Shown here: in pieces, positions 14,814-24,194 of the stretch
Position numbering within the stretch: the stretch's first letter is position 1
How the letters are laid out: the number at the start of each line of letters is the position of its first letter
From: Macrostomum hystrix
Lineage: Eukaryota; Platyhelminthes; Macrostomidae
Length of the DNA stretch: 64,000 bases
Direction of reading: 5' to 3'
Assembly: GCA_950097015.1 (NCBI GenBank)
Contig: CATNEN010000014.1
Location: 1,426,001-1,490,000, forward strand
Notes under the pieces: generated by a model
What the model saw: only the letters and a program-made list of their open reading frames with translations
What the model was told of the DNA's origin: nothing
Database searches by the model: none
Made by a program: the position numbers and the translations under genes

Positions 14814-14849
14814 TGCGCTAGGGTGGAAACTTTTCAATGTTGCTGAGTG
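14814..14849 (-). repeat. Right terminal inverted repeat of the Tc1/mariner element
   Basis: Mirror image of 13522-13557 and followed by TA at 14850-14851. Confidence 0.85.
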
Positions 14850-15256
14850 TACCTAGGGAAATAAATGAAAATATGCGTCACATAGACACTCGCCCGGTGC
14901 AAAAGGGGGATACATAAGGTTAGCTGCAACTAATGTGTTAAGGGGACTACAAGTACATGAAAACGTAAGACGAAGGCGAAGGCCCAAAAGAGGCGAAGAA
15001 TTGGAGGATTATAATCCGACAGGTTCGGGGTGGCACGAATGACACAAACATTGGAAGATGAATTCTGACATTTTTTTCCGGGGGGGTGGAGGACAACAGG
15101 CAAAACTGAGTTCACGACGAAAAGTAGTTGGCTAGCACGGTGGTCGGATGAAATTCGGAAGCGGTAAAAGCTTTAAACATAGTCAATTGGGCAATTTATT
15201 CGTCACAGTAGTAAAATTGATAGGCATTAGTCACATGTCACAGATGCCATCGCGAA
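14850..15256. other. Non-coding 3' flank of the decayed BEL pol
   Basis: No gene is seen. Parts (around 14995-15030 and 15240-15260) resemble the sequence beside the other BEL fragment at 61300-61440, for example AATCCGACAGG and AGATGCCATC, so this is probably the 3' untranslated part of the same BEL family. A purine run AAAAGGGGGA lies near 14900. Confidence 0.4.
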
Positions 15257-17790
15257 TCACCTGGCGGCGAAAGGCGCGAAGATCTCTGGCAGAGAGGCCG
15301 TCGGCGGTGCCGGCCGCTTCGGTGGTGCTAGCCGACGAGCCGGCGGACGAACCGGCTGATAAGCCGGCGGATGAGCTGGTGGACGAGCCTGTGGACGAGC
15401 CTGTGGACGAGCCGGGTAGACCCGCCGCCAGAACGATGCGCTGTGCAGCGCCGGCGTCGCACTCGAGCGGAACGAGGTGGGCAACGGATCGGCAGACCTC
15501 GTGGCCTGAAGTTGTGCGGATGGTGACGTACCGGATGATGCCAGCGGGATCCGGGTGCAGTTGGAGGATGCGGCACAGCTTTCATGTCGCTCTGGGCGTC
15601 GGTTCGGCAAGGAGGCAGCCCTGGTCGAGGTGGAACTCACTGGCGTTCTGGCGGTGGCGGCGCCGCTCTTGAAGATGGACAGAACGGAGGTGATTGAGGT
15701 ACTCTTGGTTCCACCGGTCCCAGAACGCGTTGAGGATGGCGTCGCGGCGGCGATGAAGAGCTCGAAGATGGTCCGCTGCGGAGGTGCCGGCTGGCAGAAA
15801 GGTGTCGTCGTTGACTCGAAGGAGCAGGTGAGGGCCAACCCCGAGGAGATGAGCCGAAGTCAGCGGTGATGGATCTGCCGGGTCGTTGGAGACGGTTGTC
15901 AGTGGCCGGCAGTTTAGTATGGCCTCGATCTTGACGAGGAGAGTGTGCAGCTCTTCATCGGATATATGCTTGCGCCAGAGGGCAGGACGAAGGCTGGACT
16001 TGGTGAGGGCGACGAGCCGCTCGACTGCCCCTTGGTGCCAGGGAGCTCGGACTGGCTCGAACTTAAACACGAGGGGTCGTGCTGCAGCCAGCGGCTGAAG
16101 GTCGGCATGAAGCTTTTCTGGAAGGCGGTGGCGATGCCATATGAAGCTTTTTCTGGAAGGCGGTACTTGCCGGCGGCTTGGAAGACGGTGGCCTGGTCGA
16201 GGTAGACAGCACATTTGGTGAGACCGCGGCGGTACCAGAAGCGCTCGAAGGCATGGAGTACAGCATCGGCGGAGTAGTCGTACAGGGTCTCGATGTGAAG
16301 AGCTCTTGTCGTGCAGCAAGTGACGAGCAGGACCCAGCGCTTGGTGGAGAGTCGAAGCTTGCGGTCGTAGGTGAAGACGGGCCCGAGCTGGTCGACGAGC
16401 ACGGAGGCGAAGGGACCAGCTTCAGCATCGAGTCGCTCCTTGGGTAGCTGGCCATGTCCTGGTGGTGCACGGGTTGAGCCTTTGGCGAGGCGGCACTGGA
16501 TTCAGCTTGAGAGTGCTTCACGGACTGTCGGTAGGCCTTTCGGCACCCAGTATTTGTCGCGGAGCATTGCGAGGACGGTTGAGGCACCAGCGTGGCTGCT
16601 TTGACGGTGGAGGAGCAGGGCAAGCAGCCGGGTCAGGCAGAGGCCAGGTGGCAGCAGGAGCGGGTACTTGGAGTCTTCGTCCATAAAAGCGTAGGCAAAG
16701 CGACTACCCAAGCGGATGAGGCCGTCACAGAGATGAAGGTCCAGCTGGGCAATGATCTTCTCGGATTTAGGTCGGCCGGACTCGAGGGCTCGGATGACAG
16801 CACCGTAGCACTCAGTCTGGGCTGATCGAATCCAAAGAAGCAAGGCCGCCTGACGCTCAGCATGGGAAGGCGGGAAGTCCTTTGAGAATGGCCGGCGCAG
16901 CATGAAGGCCTTCAGACGGAGGAAGTAGCAGGTGACACCAAGAATGCGTTCTAGCCGGTCGGAGCGTCTGAGGCTCAGGTGGCCAGGTGTCGTGTGGGTG
17001 GTGGATCCCGCAGCGAGTAGAGTGGCGACGGATGCTGTAGCCGTCTTACTGGTCGGAACGCCGTCCAGAAGACGAGGATCAGGCATTGCAGCGGTCCAGG
17101 AAGGCCACTCGGTGAATGGCTCCTTGAGGAAGGCAGGTCCCTCGTAGTAGTTGGACTGTTGCAGTTGAGCAAAGCTGAGCGGCTTTGTGCAGTTCGGCTG
17201 TGGGCACGTAGCGGTAGTCACGGGTGACGTCGGAGTCGAGGATCTGCTGAACGCGACGTGACTCGTTGGCACAGAGCTTTTTCCCGTTGGCAAGCCAGTA
17301 GAGCAAGATTTGGCTGTCGATAAAATGAGTGACCCCTTCGAACTTAAGGTGGTTTCGCAGAGCATCGAGAATGAAAGATGCGGCGCGGGTGGCGATGAGG
17401 GCGGACCAGAGCTCGAGGCGTGGGACGGTGACGAGCAGGCTTTTCCTAGCTGTAGGGGCAAGGCGGGTCTTGGCAAAGACGAGGCGGCAGGTGATGTTAG
17501 AGCCAAGGCACTGCCAGATATAGATGGTGAACCCGTAGGCGCCTGGGGCACCGTCAGAAAAGACAACGAGGCGGACCGGTTGGTCAGCATCCTGGAGAGC
17601 GAAGCGTGGGACAGTGATCTCGTCGAGGCGGAGGAGGTCGGGCAAAAGCTTGGCCCATGCCGCACGGACCTCGGGACGGACGGCTTCATTCCAGGAGTCT
17701 GAGGCTTGGAAGCTCTGGCGATAGAGGAGGCGGGCGCCGAGGATGAGCGGAGTGGCGTAGCCAACCGGGTCGAAAGAAGTCAGAAGATTC
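15257..17790 (-). pseudogene. pol: BEL/Pao retrotransposon pol, 3' half (end of RT, RNase H, integrase), frameshifted
   Basis: Reading from 17790 downward on the minus strand, several frames together show the order of BEL/Pao pol. First comes the end of the reverse transcriptase region (TSFDPVGYATPLILGARLLY). A ribonuclease H-like domain follows (LVVFSDGAPGAYGF, then VPRLELWSALIATRAA, then HFIDSQILLYWLANG) at about 17600-17280. Next is an integrase zinc-binding region with His and Cys pairs (HRQSSHAGAS and CIQCRLAKG) near 16620-16470. The integrase core (VLVDQLGPVFTYDRK, YLDQATVF, PWHQGAVERLVALTKSSL) spans about 16400-15990, and the C-terminal DUF5641-like part runs to about 15260. The second core motif is LDQAT instead of the usual SDNGT. 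At least three frameshifts are needed. The RT catalytic half and gag are missing, cut at about 17830. The nearly identical family member is at 61640-62990. Confidence 0.85.
15310..15425. repeat. 12-bp GC-rich minisatellite in the end of the BEL pol
   Basis: About nine irregular copies of a GACGAGCCGGCG-like unit lie at the 3' end of the decayed pol. The unit length keeps frames open on both strands (DEPADEPADKPADE on plus), which makes spurious open frames here. Confidence 0.7.
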
Positions 17791-17989
17791 AGAAGAATCT
17801 GAATCGCAGCGAGACGATCGACTAAGCGGAATAGGTTAGGCTAGGCTAGGCGAAGTGTCCCTGGTTCGACTCTGCACTGCGTTAAATCATTTAAATTAAT
17901 TGTTAGTCAGTAGTGATGGATGCGAAGCAATAAATTTTTATTTATTTTGAAAATAAAGGGAAAACTTTTAATTCACTTTTGCATAGCCA

Positions 17990-18185
17990 AACCAGTGTCT
18001 GAATCATTGCTAAACCAGAGTCTGAATCATGGCTAAACCAGAGTTTGAATCATGGCTAAACCAGAGTTTGAATCATGGCTAAACCAGAGTCTGAATCATG
18101 GCTAAACCAGAGTTTGAATCATGGCTAAACTAGAGTCTGAATCATGGCTAAACCAGAGTCTGAATCATGGCAAAACCAGAGTTGG
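17990..18185. repeat. Short 23-bp satellite block inside the Helitron
   Basis: About eight copies of the same TTTGAATCATGGCTAAACCAG unit as in the large array at 1-13110. Confidence 0.93.
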
Positions 18186-18850
18186 TTCTTTGCTGCTGAC
18201 GGAACATCGGTTCTCTGCTGCTGGGGGGAAATTAGTTCTCTGCTGCTGGGGGGACACTGGTTCTCTGCTACTGGGGGGGGGAATTAGTTCACTGCTGCTG
18301 GGGGGGGAATTAGTTCTCTGCTGCTGAGGGGGGAATTAGTTCTTTGCTGCTGAGGGGGGAATTAGTTCTCTGCTGCTGAGGGGGGAATTAGTTCTCTGCT
18401 GCTGAGGGGGGAATTAGTTCTCTGCTGCTGGGGGGGGGGAATTAGTTCTCTGCTGCTGGGGGGCAATTAGTTCTCTGCTGCTGAGGGGGGAATTAGTTCC
18501 CTGCTGCTGAGGGGGGAATTAGTTCTCTGCTGCTAGGGGGACACTGGTTCTCTGCTACTGGGGGGGAGAATTAGTTCTCTGCTGCTGGGGGGGAATTAGT
18601 TCTCTGCTGCTGAGGGGGGAATTAGTTCTCTGCTGCTGAGAGAAGAATTAGTTCTCTGCTGCTGGGGGGGAATTAGTTCTCTGCTGCTGGGGGGGAATTA
18701 GTTCTCTGCTGCTGGGGGGGACACTGGTTCTCTGCTACTGGGGGGGGAATTAGTTCTCTGCTGCTGGGGGGACACTGGTTCTCTGCTACTGGGGGGGAAT
18801 TAGTTCTCTGCTGCTGGGGGGAATTAGTTCTCTGCTGCTGAGAGAGGAAT
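18186..18850. repeat. 26-bp minisatellite (GTTCTCTGCTGCTG plus G-run)
   Basis: About 25 copies of a unit reading ATTAGTTCTCTGCTGCTGAG followed by a run of five to nine G and GA. The length of the G-run differs between copies. A degenerate relative is in the second Helitron at 59920-60040. Confidence 0.93.
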
Positions 18851-19035
18851 CATCATCAACTGGGTGATCATCATTTACTGGGGGATCATTGTCAACTGGG
18901 GGAACATTGTCAACTGGGGGATCATTGTCAACTGGGGGATCATTGTCAACTGGGGGATCATTGTCAACTGGGGGATTATTGTCAACTGGGGGAGCATTGT
19001 CAACTGGGGGATCATTGTCAAGTAGTAGATCATTG
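18851..19035. repeat. 18-bp minisatellite (ATCATTGTCAACTGGGGG)
   Basis: About ten copies lie immediately before the Helitron 3' end. The same unit sits in the same position in the Helitrons at 39865-40625 and 59665-59705. Confidence 0.93.
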
Positions 19036-19120
19036 TAACTTTAAAAAAGCTGAAAATACAGCTGCTAAAAAGTATATACTAGACGAATTAAAAATATTTC
19101 TGCTCCCCGAAGGGGGAAAA

Positions 19121-19935
19121 ACTTGTAGTTAACTCAAAAGTAAAAAACGCTATTGTTTTTTGTAAAATGGCACAACTTCTGGCTCTAGATTTCGTTAGAT
19201 CAGTCGTATAGACGTGAAAGTGATGTTCAAATGAGCGTCTAAGTGTCTACTTTCCAAATACGTGCCACTAAGACTGTTATATATATGCATGTGTCGCTAA
19301 TGCAAAATAACTCGTGTCTTGATGCTAAAATGATGCTAAAGAGGAAGTTTCTATTGCGAATTGCATACTAATATGCGGATGTCGCAGTTCATGCTAACAA
19401 CTTCTGAAACTCAGCGGTGTCTGCCTGTGTTGAGAGTGGCCCAGGTTCGAGTCATACTCGTACTTCTTATTTATATATGTACTTTTAATAAACTTTATTA
19501 TAAATAAATTTATTTATTTTGAAAAGATTTTACACTCGTATTTTTATAACTCCGTTTGCAGTATCTAAAACAACTATGTCATAGTGTATACTATACTATA
19601 TCATAATATACTATATAATTTGCTCAAATAATGCCTTACTGAGGTACATATTTTTCTTAACGTGACGTTGTCACTTCCTGCAGTAGGCGCTATGAAATTT
19701 AAATTAATGTAACGCTGTCCCATTTTTTGCAATTCCGTTTACTTCTTAGATTGCTACTGGAAGTAGACGTCAACGTACATTGAGTCCCTTGCGCCACCCG
19801 TGATGATTACTTTCTTCTCAGCCAATCGCTCATGCCAATCGTCCACGCTCATGTGCAAAGTTCAACTGGCTGTTCATTTTCTAGCCAATCCCCCACTGCA
19901 GATAAATTTTGTTAAAATTTGCGCTGGCCTATAAT
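19121..19935 (+). promoter_or_regulatory. LTR-U3-like promoter region upstream of the Ly6-like gene
   Basis: About 800 bases match the reverse complement of 51345-52165, which is the outer part of an LTR. The right end of this copy has three CCAAT boxes (CAGCCAATCGC near 19820, TGCCAATCGTCC near 19833, CTAGCCAATCCC near 19883) and a TATA-like CTATAATTTAAA near 19930. Transcription would start at about 19960, 60 bases before the ATG of the Ly6-like gene. Shared palindromic pieces GTGACGTTGTCAC and AGACGTCAACGTACAT also recur at 22800 and 23490-23590. Homology to the right-hand copy stops at about the TATA box. Confidence 0.65.
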
Positions 19936-20017
19936 TTAAAGGCAAGGCATATTTCTTCAACCTTTCTTCAAGCCTTACTGGAAGCATTTGACATTCAATA
20001 TTTCAACATAAAAAAAT

Positions 20018-21154
20018 ATGTTGAGACTTCGTTCAATACTGTGGATCGGAATACTGTCTGCAAGTTAGTCAAGTCGTTCTCATTATTCTTCCATTTTCCA
20101 TTTTGAAATTAAGCTTTCATAAATTAAGCTTGCTAGCACGAAATTCAACATTTTAGTTTGCATCGCTGGAACCAACGCCATCAAGTGCTGGTCCTGCCAA
20201 CATTGCCTAAGAGCTGACCTTGACCGTAGAACCGGCACACTGGAAGGACTTTACTGCGTTGTGAGTCATGTATCACGAACCTAAAAACATGTGCTGCAGT
20301 GGACAAAAGCGCTATCTCATTCCAGTAGCTTTGCAGCCCTGAAGACTCTCAGTCCATAGCTTTGCAGCCCTGAAGACTCTCAGTCCATAGCTTTGCAGCC
20401 CTGAAGACTCTCATTCCAGTAGCTTTGCAGCCCTGAAGACTCTCAGTCCATAGCTTTGCAGTCCTGAAGACTCTCAGTCCATAGCTTTGCAGTCCTGAAG
20501 ACTCTCAGTCCATAGCTTTGCAGTCCTGAGGACTCTCAGTCCATAGCTTTGCAGCCCTGAAGACTCTCAGTCCATAGCTTTGCAGCCCTGAAGACTCTCA
20601 GTCCATAGCTTTGCAGTCCTGAAGACTCTCAGTCCATAGCTTTGCAGTCCTGAAGACTCTCAGTCCATAGCTTTGCAGCCCTGAAGACTCTCAGTCCATA
20701 GCTTTGCAGCCCTGAAGACCCTCAGTCCAGTAGGTTTGCGGTCCTGAAGAATCTCAGTTAAGTAGCTTCGCAGTCCTGTCATTAGGATTCAAAAAAACAC
20801 AAAAAAACTAAACTTTTCATTATCTGGGGCTGAGGGAGAGATTTGTTCGCACGTTTGCCTCTCACACCAAGGTCCCTTGTGCTGGAATCTTTGGGAGGCC
20901 ATGCACATAGACTTGAGTCTGCCACCAAATGATATGATTTCTAATCCTTAAGTCTTCAAAAAAAACAGAAAGCGATTTTTAGAGGAAAAGTCGGTCGAAC
21001 CGCTGCTCACGTTTGCAAGCAGGAAAAGAATTATTACTGCTGCCAATCTGACCTGTGCAACACCGGCCATCAAGTGTCTGGTGCTCTGTTCCTTTTGATA
21101 GCTTCGGTTGTCCTGACCATCCTGCAGCAGTTTGTCAGCAGCTGGAGCCTGTAA
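20018..21154 (+). CDS. Ly6/uPAR (three-finger) GPI-anchored protein, three exons
   Basis: I join exons 20018-20063, 20157-20260 and 20969-21154 (46, 104 and 186 bases), giving 111 codons plus stop. Donors are GTTAGT at 20064 and GTGAGT at 20261; acceptors are TTTTAG before 20157 and AACAG before 20969. Predicted residues 1-20 are a signal peptide (MLRLRSILWIGILSAICIAG). The mature part starts with the family hallmark AIKCWSCQHC and ends with YYCCQSDLCN, matching the CC-x-x-D-x-CN signature of Ly6/uPAR domains. A hydrophobic C-terminal segment (VSGALFLLIASVVLTIL) fits a GPI-anchor signal. Eight cysteines are seen in the domain, fewer than the ten of a full set. Such proteins are secreted or held on the cell surface and bind partners through the three-finger fold; the ligand is unknown. 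AATAAA at 21385 is a plausible polyadenylation signal. Intron 2 carries a 31-bp minisatellite. The exon model is my inference and has no transcript support. Confidence 0.72.
20325..20775. repeat. 31-bp minisatellite within intron 2 of the Ly6-like gene
   Basis: About 14 copies of a unit reading AGTCCATAGCTTTGCAGCCC then TGAAGACTCTC. Most copies are nearly identical, with CAGCCC/CAGTCC variants; edge copies are degenerate. Confidence 0.93.
20815..20905 (+). repeat. Degenerate SINE fragment
   Basis: GTTTGCCTCTCACACCAAGGTCCC followed by GGAATC and GGGAGGCC resembles the tRNA-like head of the SINE at 21583. It lies in the intron of the Ly6-like gene. Confidence 0.5.
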
Positions 21155-21582
21155 AGCAATGTCCCATGGATGATTTTCTAGTTTCCGGGCTTCGATTTTA
21201 TTATACTCGTACAAATATCCGCGTGTTCTGTGCAGCCTAAAAAGAATGACTAAAACACCACAGTGCTTATGGAGTATAATCACGAATAAGATGAAACTGT
21301 TAAAAATGTTTGTTTTTGTAAGTCTAGCAAATTTAAGCCCATTTTTACTCTACAGCCCCGCAATTGTAATAGTTTTTTGTGTGCAATAAAAAACTTAGCA
21401 AACACTTAGCAAACACTAATTTTTTCCGACGTGTAAGTGTACCGGCAAATACAATTGAAATGGACAAATACTAATAGATTTCACGAGCAAAGGATTAAAG
21501 CGTTGCTAAAGTTAAATACGGCTCATAATTATTTTCCTGGCGAAACCGATAAGTACGCTCGTAGTAGCGAACGCTATGAAGC

Positions 21583-21895
21583 AGGTGAGTGCTGGTAGAG
21601 CGGTTAAAGTGTTTGCCTCTCGCACCAAGGTCCCTGAGCTCGATTCCGCAGCGAGGCCGCATTATTTTCAGACGCAGCCGCAAACAGAGGGCTTGGGGGG
21701 CTTGTCGTGCAATTTATGCCCTTGAGGACAAACCTCCAAGGCCTGACGATGAGAAAATCAGTGCTGATGTTCACACCTGTGAGAGCGTATTTGCCAACTT
21801 ACGGTATTTGTGTGCGTGTGTGCTCAGGAGTCAGCAAATAATTTGCCATACCCGCAGCCCTCCTTTAGTTATAAATTATACCTGGTGACCAAAGC
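21583..21895 (+). repeat. tRNA-derived SINE
   Basis: The head contains A-box-like TGGTAGAGCGGTTA and B-box-like GAGCTCGATTCC, spaced as in a tRNA gene. The body (CTTGTCGTGCAATTTATGCC and beyond) matches the SINEs at 55885-56240 (minus) and 60345-60465 (plus). It has internal RNA polymerase III promoter features and no coding capacity. It lies just downstream of the Ly6-like gene. Confidence 0.8.
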
Positions 21896-22089
21896 TAAGT
21901 TCACACAGCCTCCTCTAGTCTCCTTTCTTCGACCTTGCTGGGATTATTACCTGGCGGTTCAGTAATTCGTACTGATTGTTTTCTATTCTACCATTCTGCC
22001 ACTCAGCGGACGGGATCATTTAGAGTACATGCTGTCTAGTTTTTACCTACGCGAAAGGCGTTAGGTGTTGGTTTCTTACCATAAAACTG
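21896..22089. other. No feature recognised
   Basis: Mixed-composition sequence between a SINE and LINE remnants. I see no gene, repeat unit or RNA in it. Confidence 0.5.
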
Positions 22090-22800
22090 GGTACTTGGGA
22101 TCGGAACCTTATAGAGAGAATCAATTTTAGAATCTGCAAGTCGATTCTGCAAGTTAGTCCAAACACTGACAGCAATGGTGCCCGGTCCGAATTAGGAAGA
22201 CTACCACTATTATATAGTATTCAAAAAAGAAGCCTTCAATACTGGTCCTCAGTTCGGAGCCGACCAGACTCCATCGTCGCGAAATTGGTGGCAGATACAG
22301 AATACAGCGATGTTGGCATTGGGGAAAAATGAATAGTAAAGTAATTCGGAATTGTCAACAGACTAGAAAAACAAAGTCCATCAAAACGCACAGGGAGAAC
22401 TTTGAGTCAGAGTTCCGAAGGCACTGGACTCAGAGGATGGAAAATCAGCCAAGCTCAGCCACTTCTATTATGCGTTTAAGGAAGATTTCTCCCGAGAAAT
22501 GTACCTAACAATAATCTCTAACCCAGAACAAAGGCGCACAATTTCCTGATTTCGTCTAGAAAACCACAAACTGGCCTGTGAGACATTGTGCACTGTAAGA
22601 CCGAAAATCGCCTATGAAAACAGAACATGTCAAAAATGTAGAGTCGAGGTAGAGAACGAAACTCATATTCTCTTTAGATGCGGTTGGTCCGTTAATGTTC
22701 CAATTAAAAATAAATTATAGATACTGTTCGAAATTTCGAAAGCCTAACAGCTGATGACAAAATTGTACATTTAATAACACAGGAAAGCACAGAATTAACT
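22090..22800 (+). pseudogene. Non-LTR retrotransposon (LINE) C-terminal fragment, plus strand
   Basis: This stretch is the near-exact inverted counterpart of 24200-24990. It carries broken frames of the LINE C-terminus with the CPKCRVEVENETHILFRC zinc-knuckle-like motif (here around 22630-22685). It ends at 22800, where a U3-like piece GTGACGTTGTCACTT begins. Confidence 0.7.
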
Positions 22801-22860
22801 GTGACGTTGTCACTTGGCTTCACTTGGTTTCTCGCTTTTAAGTTTCTGTTAATTAAGTTT
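22800..22860 (+). repeat. Short LTR-U3-like fragment
   Basis: GTGACGTTGTCACTTGGCTT and the following TTTCTCGCTTTTAAGTTTCTG recur at 23490-23560. The first part matches the arms at 19121-19935 and 51345-52165. Confidence 0.5.
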
Positions 22861-22879
22861 TTCTATTGTTACTGTCAAG

Positions 22880-23234
22880 TAGTATGCAAAGGGGGCTTTC
22901 TGGTGCAAAAATTATCGAAGCCTCAACAAATGTACAAACCATTACCTTTATTCTTCCCGTAGAGATCAGGAAAAAAGAGTCCCCGCCTTTTTTGTGAGTT
23001 GCATATCTGGGACAAAAAATTATCGCAGCCGCCATAATCAACAAACTATTCCCTAAGAGATCCGGAACTGAACCTACAAAAGGCGTGCCAAATCCATAAA
23101 ACTAACTCCCAGATTCCCAATCCCAAATCTCAAGATCCCAAACCTAGGGTGCTCATCCTCCGAAAAAAAATTATATTTTCATTAAAAATGCTCTCTCTAG
23201 ATTAAAATAGCCATGAGCCTAATTACAAGAGTAA
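22880..23234. repeat. Copy of the Polinton left-flank repeat
   Basis: The AAAATTATCGCAGCC, CAAACCATTACCTTTATTCTTCCCG and GATCCCAAACCTAGGGTGCT blocks match 25460-25990, including the first bases of the Polinton 83-codon frame (CATTAAAAATGCTC and CATGAGCCTAATTACAAGAG). The copy is diverged and shortened. Confidence 0.65.
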
Positions 23235-23375
23235 GTAGATGCGATTGGTCCGTTAATGTTCCAATTAGAAATAAATTCATAGAGAAAGTGGCAGGTACTG
23301 TTCGAAATTTCGAAAGCCAAACAGCTGATGACAAAACTGTGTATTTAATGACACAGGAAAGCACAGACTTGCGAC
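23235..23375 (+). pseudogene. Second short LINE C-terminal fragment
   Basis: Matches 22680-22800 and the reverse complement of 24230-24385 (GATGCGATTGGTCCGTTAATGT to GACACAGGAAAGCACAGA). Too short to code. Confidence 0.65.
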
Positions 23376-23489
23376 CATGTTCGGCCCTGACCTTAGCCAT
23401 TGTGTTGTATACCCTTTCTCCCCCGTTCGATGTGCTTACCCGTCGCTCGCCTTTTTGTTGGTACCCTTTCTTTTTTTGGAAGAGGCGAG

Positions 23490-23720
23490 TGTGACGTTGT
23501 CCCTTGGCTTCACTTGGTTTCTCGCTTTAAAGTTTCTGGTAATTAAGTTTTTCTATTGTTACTGTCAGTAGACGTCAACGTACATCGTGCAGCCCTAAGA
23601 TGTTTTCGCAAATGTATCAATGTTTTTTCCCTCAGCCAATGAGCGTGCGAGCTCTGTGTTGTTCAATTTATCGATCGCCCTTGTTTTCAGTCGGCCCAGC
23701 CTATGAAACTAGGGCCCCTG
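23490..23720 (+). promoter_or_regulatory. Third U3-like promoter copy
   Basis: GTGACGTTGTCCC, AGTAGACGTCAACGTACAT, a CCAAT box (CAGCCAATGAGCG near 23635) and CAATTTATCG follow in the same order as in the LTR-like region at 19670-19935. No gene is recognised downstream; 23720-24190 holds a C-rich stretch and an ATT microsatellite (about 23895-23930). Confidence 0.45.
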
Positions 23721-24194
23721 GGCCCGCTCGCGTTCCACCACCTCTCCGCTCGCGCTCCACCTGCCTTTGTCCACCGCGCTCTCCTTTTCAAACCGGCCCC
23801 TCCTCACCTCCGTTGCTATTATCGTCGCTGTCACTTCACTGTTACTTTCACAATGCCTTTGTACTGACTCCTCCGCCGTGTTACTTCACTTCTGTCATTA
23901 TTATTATTATTATTACGAGTATTATTATTGAGGTGCGCACGCCGATTGGGTGCTGATTTTTTTGTTTATTTTATGTTTGAGGTTAAACAAATCGATTTTT
24001 TAAAGAGAAGGCGATAGGAAAACAATAGCATGCGTAATTTTAGGTTAATAAAAGAAAAAAAACAAATTTTTGAAATAAACAAAGGCATTAAAACAAAAAA
24101 TGATATATTAAAATTTAAAGAGAAAATTAAAACTGACCGAAAGGAGAATAGCTATTGTGTTTTCGCATTCTAACTATGGGCCTCAGGGCAGTGG

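Larger units (their letters stand above)
13522..14849 (+). mobile_element. Tc1/mariner DNA transposon with intact ends, 1328 bp
   Basis: Inverted terminal repeats of about 36 bp with one mismatch begin CACTCAGCAACATTGAAAA at 13522 and, reverse-complemented, at 14849. Each is flanked by TA (13520-13521 and 14850-14851), the target duplication expected of this superfamily. The interior holds a frameshifted Tc1-type transposase. The element lies next to a decayed BEL copy. It cannot encode its own enzyme, but the ends look recognisable. Confidence 0.88.
17830..19128 (+). mobile_element. Non-autonomous Helitron, 3' part, with three internal minisatellites
   Basis: The segment starts with ATAGGTTAGGCTAGGCTAGG and GTTCGACTCTGCACTGCGT, also found just before the array in the complete Helitron (near 38610-38650). 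It then carries 23-bp, 26-bp and 18-bp arrays in the same kind of order. It ends with the conserved 3' region (CAGCTGCTAAAAAGTATATA, a CTCCCC-GAA-GGGGG hairpin near 19094, then ACTTGTAG). The complete copy ends CTTGCTAG, so one base of the expected CTAG end is missing here. Its 5' end is lost at the BEL fragment. No Rep or helicase gene is present. Confidence 0.75.

Noticed and set aside
17835-17860. TTAGGC-like telomeric repeat (GGTTAGGCTAGGCTAGG), also near 38610
   Set aside because: Only two or three imperfect copies, found at the same internal position of the Helitron family; not a telomere.
21583-21660. A functional tRNA gene
   Set aside because: A- and B-box-like motifs are present but no complete cloverleaf acceptor stem pairs, and the same head with a long body occurs three times, so it is a SINE.
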